A stretch of DNA of 54,768 nucleotides. It comes from Deltaproteobacteria bacterium (lineage in GTDB: Bacteria > Myxococcota > UBA727 > VGSZ01). Shown in pieces: positions 24,902 to 34,141 of this stretch. How positions within the stretch are numbered: the stretch's first letter is position 1; each line of letters starts with the position of its first letter. Position numbers and translations under genes: made by a program. Where the stretch lies: NCBI GenBank assembly GCA_016874845.1, contig VGSZ01000008.1:1-54768 (forward strand). Reading direction: 5' to 3'. A model generated the notes under the pieces. It was given only the letters and a program-made list of their open reading frames with translations, was not told the origin of the DNA and searched no databases.

Positions 24902-26209
24902 ATGCGCCTGCAAGACCACGCTCCGCCCACGTCGCTGTCGACGTCTCCTGCTCCTTCGGGCCTGCCGAACCACACGGCGCTGAAGAAGCCGGCGTCGCCC
25001 GAGGAGAAGGCGGCGCAGGCGGCGGGCGACGCCAAGAAGGTCAAGGACGGCGTCGAGAGCATGTTCGTGCGCCAGATGCTCGAGGCCAGCCACCTGTTCG
25101 ACGGCGTCGGTGGCCACCCGATGATGAAGGGCATGATGCTCGAGAAGCTCGCCGACACCGTCGTGCAGGGCGGCAACCTTGGCGTCGGCGACGCCATCAC
25201 CGGCAAGCCGGGGGCCTCGGTCGGCCCGCCGCGCACCGTGCACGGCCCGCAGCCGCGATCCCACGCAAGCGCCGCCGTCGACGGCGCGCCCGGCGGCTAC
25301 GCCCTCGGCAGCGTCGACGAGCTGGCGCTGATGCGGTCGTCGGCAGCGTCGAAGGCGAAGGCGCCGCGTGACGGCTTCGGCCTGTCGGGCATGGACATCG
25401 GGATGGGGATGGACATGGGCATCGACCTGTCCATCGACGTAGGTGACCTCGCGCTGCCCGACGACCTGCTGCCGCAGGCGGCCGCCGACGCCGTCGCGCA
25501 GGGCCGCGTGCCGGGGCTTGCCCGCGGCGCCAGCGTCGAGCAGGCGCTGCAGCGCTCGTGGACGCCCGTCGTGGGTTCGCCGCAGGACGACACCGGCGTC
25601 ATCCCGCTGTCGCAGGCCGACAGCAACGCGACGCTCGGCACGGGCACAAAGACCATCCGTCAGGCGGGATGCCTGCTGACGTCGATGACGATGGTGTCCA
25701 ACGCGCTGACCGGCGCGCGGCGCGGCGTCGACGCCGCCAACCACGCCGTCACCGCCGCCGGCGGCTTCGACGGCAACAACATGCAGGTGCCTGCCGCCGC
25801 GCAGGCGCTCGGCCTGAAGCTCGCGTCGCGCGCGCCGTTCACCGGCGACACCCGCGCGATGGACGCCGCGCTCGCCCGCGGCCGCCCCGTCATCGTCGGC
25901 GTCGACTTCAAGGAAGGCACGTCCTCGTCGCTCGGTCGCACCGACCACTTCCTGGTCGTCACCGGCCGCGCGCCGGGCGGCGGCTACACCGCCGTCGACA
26001 CCGCCAACGGCCGCTCGCTGACGTTCGCGCGCGACGGGCAGGGCGCCCTGCGCGCCGGCAAGTACAGCCTCGCTGAGGTCGTGACGCTCGAGCTGGCGTC
26101 GTCGCCGGCGGCGACGCTGACGCCGGCGGCGCGACCGTCGTCGTCGTCGACGCGCGCCACGACCGCGCGCTGGGGCATGGACGATCTGCTCACCGGCTTC
26201 GGCGGCTGA
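24902..26209 (+). CDS. flgJ: FlgJ-like rod cap fused to a C39-type cysteine peptidase domain
   Basis: 435 residues. The N-terminal rod-binding domain is clear at about 45-100 (GVESMFVRQMLEASHLFDGV, GMMLEKLADTVVQGG), as in FlgJ. The usual C-terminal glucosaminidase (GH73) is absent. Instead residues ~215-400 resemble a papain-fold C39-type peptidase: IRQAGCLLTSMTMV (Cys257), GRTDHFLVVTG (His349) and GYTAVDTANG (Asp366) supply a plausible triad. A linker (105-210) contains a Met/Asp-rich stretch. Start ATG 24902 lies one base after the flgI stop. The second domain may open peptidoglycan by cutting peptides, or cut protein; this is inference. Confidence 0.85.
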   Translation: MRLQDHAPPTSLSTSPAPSGLPNHTALKKPASPEEKAAQAAGDAKKVKDGVESMFVRQMLEASHLFDGVGGHPMMKGMMLEKLADTVVQGGNLGVGDAITGKPGASVGPPRTVHGPQPRSHASAAVDGAPGGYALGSVDELALMRSSAASKAKAPRDGFGLSGMDIGMGMDMGIDLSIDVGDLALPDDLLPQAAADAVAQGRVPGLARGASVEQALQRSWTPVVGSPQDDTGVIPLSQADSNATLGTGTKTIRQAGCLLTSMTMVSNALTGARRGVDAANHAVTAAGGFDGNNMQVPAAAQALGLKLASRAPFTGDTRAMDAALARGRPVIVGVDFKEGTSSSLGRTDHFLVVTGRAPGGGYTAVDTANGRSLTFARDGQGALRAGKYSLAEVVTLELASSPAATLTPAARPSSSSTRATTARWGMDDLLTGFGG

Positions 26210-26399
26210 AGGGCCGCCGGCATATCGCCGAGCCGATCTTCCGTCAGCCTCTCAGAGGCCTTTCAGGGTCTGACGAAAAGCCGCGCGAGGCGAGGCGGCG
26301 GGCGAGGAGCGAAGGGAGCGCCAGACCTCGAAGACGGGATGTACGCGAGCGAGCGACGACGGCCGGCCACGAAGTCGCAGCCGAGCTGCCGTCAGCCTC
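26210..26399. other. Convergent flgJ / fliM junction
   Basis: 190 bases without a gene. It holds short repeated strings (CGTCAGCCTCTCAG near 26252 and 26388). The motif AAGTCGCAGCCGA directly beside the fliM stop also lies beside the stop of the HDOD gene (39085-39110). No clear terminator with a T run is seen. Confidence 0.45.
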
Positions 26400-27341
26400 T
26401 CAGCCGGCGTTGGGGTCGACGACGATCTGCGTGATCTTCACGGTCACCTTGCCGGTGTCGACCTGCGGCTCGCACTCGTATTTCTTGTTGTCGTTGACGA
26501 GCAGGTCGAGGGTCGCCGTCGACAGCCGGTCGAGCAGCAGCACCTCGCCGGCCTTCAGCTGCAGCCACTCCTCGAGCGAGATGTTCGCCCGGCCGAGCAC
26601 CGCGATGACGTCTACGTCGGTGTCGAGGACCATCGACTGGTAGCGCTTGCGCGACGGCAGGTCCTTGGGCACCGAGATGGGCTTGGCCTCCGACAGGGTG
26701 CGGCGCGCGAGCTCGTAGGGAAACGCGATGCAGATGTTGCCGCGCGTCTCGGGGTGGACGAAGCGGATGCACCACATCGGCGCGGCCGGCAGCGACAGTC
26801 GCAGACGCGGACCGATGGCCTCGGTCTTCAGCACCTCGAAGGGCGACGGCACGTGCAGCGCGGTGGCGAGCTTGACCAGGAAGACCTTGATGGCGCGCTC
26901 GAGCACGCGCGACTCCGAGCGCGCCAGCGGCGGCGGCACCTCGCTCTCGTTCAGCGGCGTGCGGTCGCCGAGCAGCACGCGACCGAGCTGGCGGGCCATG
27001 ACCAGGTCGATGGACAGGATGCTCGTCTCGCCGTGGGCGTTGAACACGAAGGCGACGCCGCCGCCCGACACCAGGCTGACGCGCGAGTCCTGCACCTCGG
27101 CGCCGGTCATCTCCACCAGCTCGAAGCCCTTGGCGTCGTCGCCGAACGATGTCAGGTGCTCGCGCAGCGTGCCGGTGATGATCAGGTTCATCGTCTCCAT
27201 CGACGCTGCCGCCGACGAAGCGCGCTCGGTCAGATCGATCCCGCGCACCGGGCGGATCCCCGCCCGCGGACGCCGCTCGGTGCTGTCGGTCTGCACGGCG
27301 TTGACGACAGCCTTCAGTTCTTCTTCAGACAGCTGGGTCAT
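26400..27341 (-). CDS. fliM: Flagellar motor switch protein FliM
   Basis: 313 residues. Part of the C ring, binding phosphorylated CheY and FliG. The N-terminal LSEEELKAVVNAV resembles a degenerate CheY-binding LSQxEIDALL motif. The middle domain includes ETSILSIDLVMARQLGRVLL, and the C-terminal SpoA domain has DVDVIAVLGRANISLEEWLQ and LKAGEVLLLDRLSTATLDLL. Last gene of flgD-flgE-fliL-fliM, after a 181-base gap with no visible promoter. fliN is encoded far away (50.1 kb). Confidence 0.9.
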   Translation of the reverse strand: MTQLSEEELKAVVNAVQTDSTERRPRAGIRPVRGIDLTERASSAAASMETMNLIITGTLREHLTSFGDDAKGFELVEMTGAEVQDSRVSLVSGGGVAFVFNAHGETSILSIDLVMARQLGRVLLGDRTPLNESEVPPPLARSESRVLERAIKVFLVKLATALHVPSPFEVLKTEAIGPRLRLSLPAAPMWCIRFVHPETRGNICIAFPYELARRTLSEAKPISVPKDLPSRKRYQSMVLDTDVDVIAVLGRANISLEEWLQLKAGEVLLLDRLSTATLDLLVNDNKKYECEPQVDTGKVTVKITQIVVDPNAG

Positions 27342-27522
27342 CGATGACCTCGGGGTGGCGACGGCGCGGCGCGCCACGGGAGACCAGCGCTTCTACCGCG
27401 TCTGACCATCGACGGCGACCACGTCGTTACCGCGCCGCAGAAACTGCCCGCGTCGACCAGCGTTCGCCCCCCAGCGACGAACTCGCGGACTCCTGGGCGA
27501 CGACCGGGCGACGACCGGGCGA

Positions 27523-28137
27523 CTACTGGGCGACGAACTCGGTGACGTACAACTCCTCGAATTCCGTGCCGAACAGCGCGCGGGCTTGGCGTTTCAGCTG
27601 CTTCTTCATGTCCAGCATGCCGCGTGAGCCGCGCATCTCGTCGTAACGGCGGTCGCTGGCGTAGCTGACCGCGGCCTCGCGGATGCGGTGCAGCGAGGCC
27701 TCGATGGCGGCCTTCTCGGCGGTGGCGTTGAACTCCAGGGAGAGGCTGATGCGGGCGTGGTGCTCGCGCTCGATGTCCTTCAGCCGCACGACGATGTTCG
27801 TCAGCTGGTGCACCTGCGCCGGCGGCCCGGTGCGCTTCACTGGCGCGCCGTAGTCGCTCCCGCCCGCAGCGGCGTCACCGCCTTCGTCGTGGGCCGTCGC
27901 CTCGCCGCCCGCGCCGCCCTCGCCGCCCGCGCCGCCCGCGCCGCCTTCGCCGCCTTCGCCGTCGGCGGGCTTGCTGGCGGTCGCTGGTGCCGCCGTGTTC
28001 ATCTTGTTCATCAAGAAGTAGCCGAGGCCACCGATGGCCGCCGTGTTCAGCAGCCCGGTGAACATGACGGCCAGGACGACCGTCATGTTGCCGCCGCTCT
28101 TGGGCGCTGGCTCTTCTGTCTCGGGCTTGTCGGCCAT
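27523..28137 (-). CDS. fliL: Stator-associated protein FliL
   Basis: 204 residues. Inner-membrane protein around the stator. One N-terminal membrane helix (VVLAVMFTGLLNTAAIGGLG), a Gly/Glu/Ala-rich linker at about 60-90, then the FliL domain with NIVVRLKDIEREHHARISLS and a C-terminal helix ending FEELYVTEFVAQ. It lies 5 bases after flgE. Confidence 0.9.
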   Translation of the reverse strand: MADKPETEEPAPKSGGNMTVVLAVMFTGLLNTAAIGGLGYFLMNKMNTAAPATASKPADGEGGEGGAGGAGGEGGAGGEATAHDEGGDAAAGGSDYGAPVKRTGPPAQVHQLTNIVVRLKDIEREHHARISLSLEFNATAEKAAIEASLHRIREAAVSYASDRRYDEMRGSRGMLDMKKQLKRQARALFGTEFEELYVTEFVAQ

Positions 28138-28142
28138 CGGCG

Positions 28143-29432
28143 TTACCTCTTCAGGTTGATGAGTTCACCCAGCAGCGTATCTGCCGTCGCGACAATCTTC
28201 GAATTCGCCTGGAACGCGCGCTGCGAGATGATCATCTGCACGAGCTCGTCGCCGACATCGACGTTCGAGCGCTCGAGCGCCCCGCCGATCACGCGACCGC
28301 GTCCGCCGGTGCCGGCGACGCCGATGCTCGCCTGCCCCGACTGGCCGGTCTCGCTGAACAGGTTGCTGCTCTCGCGCGACAGCTGGTCGGCGGCGGCGAA
28401 GGTGGCCACCGCGACGCGGCCGAGGGGCTGCGACACGCCGTTGCTGAAGATGCCGAGGATGGTGCCGTCGTCGTCGATGCTGATGTTGGCCAGCTCGCCC
28501 GACGTCGCGCCGTCCTGGTTTGTGAACGACACCGACGACGGCGCCGAGAACTGGGTGATACCGCCGAGGCCGGTGCCGCCCGTCGCCGTTGGATCGCCGA
28601 AGTTCAAGCTCAGCGGCTGCGGCTGCGTCGCGCCCACCGGGTTGAAGTTGTTCACGGTCTGCGTGACGTTGGAAAGGCGCCCCGTGGTGTCGAAGGTCAT
28701 CGTGCCGGCGGCGACTTCGACGTTGTTACCGGCGGTGCCGCCGTCGATGTTACTGCCGTCGGTGAGCGCGTGGTACTCCCACGCGCCGGTGGCGTTCTTG
28801 CGATAGAAGATGTCGATCTGGATCGGGTTGCCGAGCGAGTCGAACACCGTCACCGAGTTCTGGAACGTCGACGTCGCCGCCGGGTTCGCCAGATCGAAGG
28901 GCACCGCGGGGTCGGCGTCGGGAGCGGTGGCGTCGAGGTTGGCGGTCACCGACACCGACGACGTCGCCCGCGGCGGCGCCGAGATCTGGCCGACGTTCAG
29001 GTCGCCGATGTTGTTGCCGATGTTGCCGGCGCCGTCGGCAGGAAAGCCCTGCACCGGGTCGCCCGACAGAGTCACCATGCGGCCGTCCTTGTCGACGGTG
29101 AACTGGCCATCGCGGGTGTACTGCACGCCGTCGGCGGTATTGACGACGAAGAACCCGTCGCCATGCAGCGCGAGGTCGGTGGCCACGCCGGTGTTGGCCA
29201 GCGCGCCCTGGGTCAGGATGCGCTGCACCGCCTGCACGTTGACGCCGAGGCCGACGTCGCCGCCGCCGCCGCCGATCAGGCTCTCGGAGATGGCGTCTTC
29301 GAACGCGGTGCGGCTGCCCTTGAAGCCGACGGTGTTTGCGTTGGCGATGTTGTCGCCGATGACCGCGAGGTCGGTGCTCGTGGCGCGCAGGCCGCTGAGG
29401 CCGCTGAACATCGAGGTGAACAGACTCGCCAT
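28143..29432 (-). CDS. flgE: Hook protein FlgE
   Basis: 429 residues. Builds the hook. It starts MASLFTSMFSGLSGLRATST with IGDNIANANTVGFKGSRTAF, has the central GDGFFVVNTADGVQYTRDGQ, and ends ALERSNVDVGDELVQMIISQ and RAFQANSKIVATADTLLGEL. It follows flgD by 107 bases. Confidence 0.96.
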   Translation of the reverse strand: MASLFTSMFSGLSGLRATSTDLAVIGDNIANANTVGFKGSRTAFEDAISESLIGGGGGDVGLGVNVQAVQRILTQGALANTGVATDLALHGDGFFVVNTADGVQYTRDGQFTVDKDGRMVTLSGDPVQGFPADGAGNIGNNIGDLNVGQISAPPRATSSVSVTANLDATAPDADPAVPFDLANPAATSTFQNSVTVFDSLGNPIQIDIFYRKNATGAWEYHALTDGSNIDGGTAGNNVEVAAGTMTFDTTGRLSNVTQTVNNFNPVGATQPQPLSLNFGDPTATGGTGLGGITQFSAPSSVSFTNQDGATSGELANISIDDDGTILGIFSNGVSQPLGRVAVATFAAADQLSRESSNLFSETGQSGQASIGVAGTGGRGRVIGGALERSNVDVGDELVQMIISQRAFQANSKIVATADTLLGELINLKR

Positions 29433-29539
29433 GACTCGTGCTCCATGCGTCGCCGCCGACGCCTGCTGTGGGGCCTGCGCGTCGTCGTGCGCGCGGGACC
29501 CCTGGGGATTCGTCGTCAGCGTCATGCCGACGATCGCGG

Positions 29540-30199
29540 TCAGCGGACTTCGACGATCTCGTTCATCGACAGGACCCGGTCGCCGCAGCGCAGCTGTGCG
29601 ACGCCATCGACGAAGGTGACGGCATCCACGTGGAAGACCTGTTGCGGCTTCACGCCCATGTCGTCTCCGGCTTTGTTGATGGCGTTGATGCGCACCGAGT
29701 ACTTGCCTTCGGGCAGTCGGTTGCCGCTGTCGTCGCGGCCGTCCCACGACATGTCGAACTGCCCGGCCTTCTGCTGGCCGACCTTCATGTGGCGCACCTC
29801 GTTGCCGTTCTCGTCGACGATCACGACGTCGAGGGCCGAGGTCTCTTCGGGCAGCTGCATCGAGATCGGCACGGGCCCATCGCCTGCCTTCAGATCGAGG
29901 CTGTCGGACTGCGTGACCACCTGCTTGTCGATGAGCGTGATGGCCTGCTGCTGGTTCGCCGCCGCTTGAGCGACGAGCAGGGCCGACATCGTCTGCTCGG
30001 AGCGCTGCATGATCTCCAGCGTCGAGAACTGCGCCATCTGCGCGATCATCTGCTGGTTGTCCATCGGCGACGTCGGGTCCTGATTCTGCATCTGCGTCAA
30101 CATCAGACGCATGAACTGGTCCTTGCCGAGCTCTTGCGAGCCTCGGGTCGCCGGCGCCGTCGCGCCCGATGACGCGCTGCGGGTGCTTGAAACGTCCAT
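29540..30199 (-). CDS. flgD: Hook cap protein FlgD
   Basis: 219 residues. FlgD caps the growing hook. The N-terminal motif [19 protein letters not shown] and [20 protein letters not shown] are typical, as is the FlgD Ig-like/Tudor region with [23 protein letters not shown] 30199 follows GGAGG. A sigma-54 promoter (30222-30237) gives a leader of only about 12 bases. Confidence 0.95.
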   Translation of the reverse strand: MDVSSTRSASSGATAPATRGSQELGKDQFMRLMLTQMQNQDPTSPMDNQQMIAQMAQFSTLEIMQRSEQTMSALLVAQAAANQQQAITLIDKQVVTQSDSLDLKAGDGPVPISMQLPEETSALDVVIVDENGNEVRHMKVGQQKAGQFDMSWDGRDDSGNRLPEGKYSVRINAINKAGDDMGVKPQQVFHVDAVTFVDGVAQLRCGDRVLSMNEIVEVR

Positions 30200-30221
30200 G
30201 GACAGCCTCCGCCATCGGTGT

Positions 30222-30237
30222 TGCAGGAGCCTTGCCA
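30222..30237 (-). promoter_or_regulatory. Sigma-54 promoter of flgD-flgE-fliL-fliM
   Basis: The minus strand reads TGGCAAGGCTCCTGCA: GG and GC at the right spacing, two deviations from consensus. Confidence 0.75.
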
Positions 30238-30294
30238 CCTCTCGTCTTCGTCTTCGTCTTCGTCTTCGTCTTCGCGCTTCCGGCTTCTTGCTTG

Positions 30295-30821
30295 CCCGGG
30301 CTGCGCCCCGCCGCCGGCGCTTTCTTTGTCGTGCTCGTTGTTCTGCTCGCGTTGTCGCGTGTCGACCTTTCGCCTTCGGCGGGAGCCAGGGGGCGTCTGG
30401 CCACGCCCCCTGACAACCCCGGGCCTCCTTCGGAGTGCCCACACCGGCACACGACCCAAGCGCCGGACCGTCGTTGTCGCCGACGCTGTCCTCCGGGCCG
30501 GCGACAGCGGGTCGTGTGCCTTCGGGCGATGACACGACGAGGCGAACATCCTCGTCGTCGACGCGACTGCGCTCCGCGCACGACGCGACGATGCGATGGC
30601 GCCATGGCGCGGCTGCTCGTCGTCGAGAGCGATGCGCGCAGAACGAGGGGGGCGAGAGGGGGTCGTGGGGGAGTAGGGGGGCGTCAGCCCCCTATCCTCC
30701 CCCGCCAGCCGCCGCGGCGCCTGAGCGGCCGCCGGGGGGCCTGGGGGCCGGGCGGGACCGGCCCCCAGGTTGCGCCGAAGGCGAATGGTGAAAGAGCGCC
30801 GGCAGCGGGGCGCAGCCCGAG
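30295..30821 (+). mobile_element. Element B: sister of element A
   Basis: The left end (30295-30321, CCCGGGCTGCGCCCCGCCGC...) and right end (30795-30821) are inverted repeats. The interior follows element A closely: family hairpin 30386-30413, GTCGTGT/ACACGAC hairpin near 30510, one copy of the 46-bp unit near 30607, and a long near-identical GC-rich block (30705-30770 against 21194-21258). The right arm lacks the duplication seen in A. Confidence 0.65.
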
Positions 30822-30936
30822 GAACGACGACGAGCGAAGGGCGCGCGAAGAGAGAAGCGAGAGCGCGAAGCGAGAGAGCGAGACAGCGAGACAGCGAAGA
30901 GAGAAGCGTGAGAGCGAGGAGAGAAGAGAGAGAAGG

Positions 30937-31878
30937 TCAGGGCGAAGTGAAAGCCCCCACGAGACCATTGAGAACACCAGAGCGACGGCGGGGTGCTTCT
31001 CGAGCGTCGGAATTCTGCCGGTCCCCTGCCGGACCATCGTCGGCAGCGTCGGAGTCGCCGGTCTTCTGCAAGGGCGCCACCTCGAAGTTGCCCAGGCGAA
31101 CCCCGGCGCTCTGCAGGGCGGCAGCGAGCTCGGGCACGCGCCAGGCCATCTCGGCGGCGGCGCCGCCGCGGGCGCGGACGTCGACGACGCCGCTCTTCAG
31201 GCTGACGTCGAGCAGCATCGGGCCCGACGGGTGCGGCAGCTCCAGCCGCACGTGATTCGCGCTCGCCGCCAGCACGCGGCCGCCCTCGGGCAGCAGCCCG
31301 CGCAGGTGGTCGGTGGCCACGAGCAGCGGGCCCGGCGGGACCTCGGCCACGTCGCCGACGCGGTCGCCGCTCGACAGCGACGACAGCAGCCACGAGGGCG
31401 ACGAGGACGCCTCGCGCTGGGGCGCTGTCTCCGGCTGCGGCGCGTCGTCTTCCTCGGTGACGTTCGACGCCGGCGGGGCGACGTCTTCGCCGTCGCCCCG
31501 CCCGGCGTTCTTGCGCTTCAGCGCGTCGGCCTTGCCGCGCGCGGTGGTGCGCTCGGTCCACAGCGAGTCCTCGATGTCGTGGGCGGCTGTCGCCGGCGCC
31601 GCCGACCCTTCGGCCTTCAGCCGTGCGGCCAGCGACGAGGACAACGATGTGTGCAGCGACGACGCCAGAGCGGCTGTCTGATCGTCAGCGACGACGTCCG
31701 CGCCGGCCACGCCCGCGCCGCGGACGAGTCCGAGGCCGCGGCGGGCGCCCGCGGCGCCGAGTACGGCAGCGAAGCCGGCTTCGTCGTCGCCGTCAGCGAC
31801 GAGGCGGTCCTTGGGGCCGGCGGTTCCGCGCTGCTCGGCGGAGGGAGTCGGCGCGAGCGCGGCGAGGATGGCGTTCAC
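30937..31878 (-). CDS. fliK: Putative hook-length control protein FliK
   Basis: 313 residues, low complexity in the first two thirds and a C-terminal domain (about 200-275) resembling the FliK hook-length domain: NHVRLELPHPSGPMLLDVSL followed by VVDVRARGGAAAEMAWRVPE and LAAALQSAGVRLGNFEV. FliK measures the hook and triggers the FlhB switch. It starts GTG overlapping the previous stop (GTGA). Its place before flgD fits, though a repeat element separates the two. The N-terminal part matches nothing I recognise. Confidence 0.75.
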   Translation of the reverse strand: MNAILAALAPTPSAEQRGTAGPKDRLVADGDDEAGFAAVLGAAGARRGLGLVRGAGVAGADVVADDQTAALASSLHTSLSSSLAARLKAEGSAAPATAAHDIEDSLWTERTTARGKADALKRKNAGRGDGEDVAPPASNVTEEDDAPQPETAPQREASSSPSWLLSSLSSGDRVGDVAEVPPGPLLVATDHLRGLLPEGGRVLAASANHVRLELPHPSGPMLLDVSLKSGVVDVRARGGAAAEMAWRVPELAAALQSAGVRLGNFEVAPLQKTGDSDAADDGPAGDRQNSDAREAPRRRSGVLNGLVGAFTSP

Positions 31879-32795
31879 AGGGTCTCCTTCGACTTCGACG
31901 CAGTCGGTGTCGCCTCGGTCGCTGGCCTCTTCGTCGACGACGTCTTGGACGTCTTGTCTGAGGCCACGATCTTGGCGAGTCGCTCGGGCGACAGCGCCTC
32001 GAGCACGGCCTTGGACGTGGGCTCGTCGAGCGCCTCGAGCAGCACCCGCGCTTCGTCGACCGAGATCTCGTCCATCAGCGCCGCGATCTTCTTGGGCTTC
32101 ATCGTCCGGCTCGACATCAGCAGGCGGATCCGCCGGCGCTCCTTGTCCTTCTCGTCGTCGACGAGCGACTTGCGCGACAGCGTCTCTTCGAGCACCTCCC
32201 GCGACTTATCGAGCTCGGCGCGGGTCTTCTCGAGCTCGTCGAGCTTGTCCTGGATGATCTCCAGGTTCTGCTCGTGCATCTCGAGCATCATCTCCGCCTC
32301 GTCGCGCACCGCGCGGATGCGCTGCAGCTCGAACGCGAGGATCTGCGGCAACTCCAGATCGCAGCCCGGTCCCTTCGCCTCGCCCGGCGGCGGCAGCACC
32401 GTGACGTTGGGCGGCGGCGGCTCGCCCGCCTCGAGGCTCGAGAGAACCCCGCGCACCTCCTCGAGCATCGTCACGGTCTCCTCGCGCGCCTGCTTCACGG
32501 CGCTCTTCGTCGCGAGCTCCTGCCGCGTCTTCTGCCGCTGCTCGGCCTTCTCCGCCTCGGTGCGGGTGGGGGCGCGCGGAGCGGTCGTCGATGACGACCT
32601 CGTCCCGGTGGTCGATGGCGGCTTAACGGCCTTCGGCGCGCTGGGTGTCCTGGTGGTGTCGCTCCCGGGAATGTCATCCAGCCCACCTTCGGAGAAGCGC
32701 GAGAAGCCCGAGCGCGACTCGGTCGGCGGGGCAGCGTCGTCGTCGGCGGCGACCGGGGCGGCGGCGAGCGCGGCGGTGAAGAGCAACGGGATCAC
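31875..32795 (-). CDS. MotE/YlxF-like protein with MgtE N-like domain
   Basis: 306 residues. Signal-peptide-like start (MIPLLFTAALAAAPVAA), a Thr/Pro/Ser-rich stretch, a long coiled coil (about 130-225) and a C-terminal segment MKPKKIAALMDEISVDEARV with EALSPERLAKI, typical of the MgtE intracellular N-like domain of MotE/YlxF proteins. MotE chaperones MotC in alphaproteobacteria; homologues elsewhere are uncharacterised flagellar-operon proteins. GTG start overlaps the fliI stop by 4 bases. Confidence 0.75.
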   Translation of the reverse strand: MIPLLFTAALAAAPVAADDDAAPPTESRSGFSRFSEGGLDDIPGSDTTRTPSAPKAVKPPSTTGTRSSSTTAPRAPTRTEAEKAEQRQKTRQELATKSAVKQAREETVTMLEEVRGVLSSLEAGEPPPPNVTVLPPPGEAKGPGCDLELPQILAFELQRIRAVRDEAEMMLEMHEQNLEIIQDKLDELEKTRAELDKSREVLEETLSRKSLVDDEKDKERRRIRLLMSSRTMKPKKIAALMDEISVDEARVLLEALDEPTSKAVLEALSPERLAKIVASDKTSKTSSTKRPATEATPTASKSKETL

Positions 32796-34141
32796 GCGCG
32801 CACCTCGGCGTTCGTCGACGACAGGATCTGGGCGGCGCGGTCGAGCGCCTCGGGCAGGGTGGTGCGCTCGTCGGTGCGCTGCCGCAGGAACATGCGGATC
32901 GGGTCGACGGCCTGCACGGCGCGGTCGATGCGCGGGTTGCTGCCCTTCTGGTAGGCGCCGATCTCGATCATGTCCGACGCCTCCTTGTGGGTCGCCATCA
33001 GCTCGCGCACTGCCGTCGCCACCTTGCGGTGGTCGTCGGTGGTGATGTCGTTCATCACGCGGCTGACGCTGCCGAGTACGTCGACGGCAGGGAAGTGGCC
33101 GGCGTTGGCCAGCGCGCGCGACAGCACGACGTGACCGTCGAGGATCGAGCGCGCGTTGTCGGCGATGGGGTCGCTCAGGTCGTCACCCTCGACGAGGACC
33201 GTGTACAGGCCGGTGATGCTGCCCTGACCTTCGTCGTTGCCGGCGCGCTCGAGCAGGCGCGGCATCAGCGTGAACACCGACGGCGGGTAGCCCTTGGACG
33301 TCGGCGGCTCGCCGGCGGCCAGGCCGATCTCGCGCTGCGCCATCGACACGCGCGTCAGCGAGTCCATCATCAACAGCACGCGTTTGCCGCGCCGGCGGAA
33401 GTACTCGGCGATGGCCGTCGCCGCCGCCGCCGCGCGCACGCGGGCGACGGGCGGAGCGTCGCCGGTGGCGACGACGATCACCGATCGCGCGAGCCCCGCG
33501 GGGCCCAGATCGCGCTCGATGAACTCGCGCACCTCGCGACCGCGCTCGCCGATGAGCCCCACGACGACGACGTCAGCGTCGGCCTGGCGCGCCAGCATGC
33601 CGAGCAGCGTGCTCTTGCCGACGCCGGCGCCGGCGAAGATGCCGACGCGCTGGCCCTCGCCGAACGTCGTGAACGTGTCGAGCGAGCGTAAGCCCGTCGC
33701 CATCGGCTTGTGGATGCGCCGACGCAGCATCGCCACCGGCGGCGTCGCCCACAAGAGCGTGCGGTGCGGTAGCAGCAGCGACGGGCCGCCGTCCATTGGC
33801 TCGAGCATCGGGCCCAGCACGCGGCCGAGCATCGCGTCGCCGACGGCGATGACCGGCGAGCTGCCGATCAGCTCGACGGTGGCGCCGTCCCTGACGCCGG
33901 CGACCTCGCCGATGGGCATCAGCAGCGCCGTCGAGCCGCGAAAGCCGACGATCTCGGCGATCAGGCGACTGCCGTCGCCCAGGTGGATCGAGCAGCTCGC
34001 GCCGACGGTGCAGGCGGGCAGTGTGGCCTCGATGGACAGGCCGACGACGCGGGTGACGCGGCCGACGAAGCGGAGCTTCTCGGGCTCGTTCAACACGCCC
34101 ATCACGCGCTCACGCCAGTCGGCCACGTTCGCATGGGTCAC
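32792..34141 (-). CDS. fliI: Flagellar export ATPase FliI
   Basis: 449 residues. Hexameric ATPase that feeds substrates into the export gate. Walker A AGAGVGKST at 170-178, then VVGLIGERGREVREFIE, Walker B VLLMMDSLTR and YPPSVFTLMPRLLERAG, as in FliI/YscN. GTG start 34141 overlaps the fliH stop. Confidence 0.97.
   Translation of the reverse strand: MTHANVADWRERVMGVLNEPEKLRFVGRVTRVVGLSIEATLPACTVGASCSIHLGDGSRLIAEIVGFRGSTALLMPIGEVAGVRDGATVELIGSSPVIAVGDAMLGRVLGPMLEPMDGGPSLLLPHRTLLWATPPVAMLRRRIHKPMATGLRSLDTFTTFGEGQRVGIFAGAGVGKSTLLGMLARQADADVVVVGLIGERGREVREFIERDLGPAGLARSVIVVATGDAPPVARVRAAAAATAIAEYFRRRGKRVLLMMDSLTRVSMAQREIGLAAGEPPTSKGYPPSVFTLMPRLLERAGNDEGQGSITGLYTVLVEGDDLSDPIADNARSILDGHVVLSRALANAGHFPAVDVLGSVSRVMNDITTDDHRKVATAVRELMATHKEASDMIEIGAYQKGSNPRIDRAVQAVDPIRMFLRQRTDERTTLPEALDRAAQILSSTNAEVRA

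Larger units (their letters stand above)
30200..30936. other. Non-coding spacer fliK - flgD holding element B
   Basis: 737 bases: flgD promoter (30222-30237), a GTCTTC hexamer array (30240-30278), element B (30295-30821), and a purine-rich stretch (about 30825-30950, mostly GA). No gene is convincing. Confidence 0.7.

Noticed and set aside
30169-33045. Very long plus-strand open frame opposite flgD-fliK-motE-fliI
   Set aside because: It is the antisense shadow of well-identified flagellar genes and of element B; its product shows no domain.
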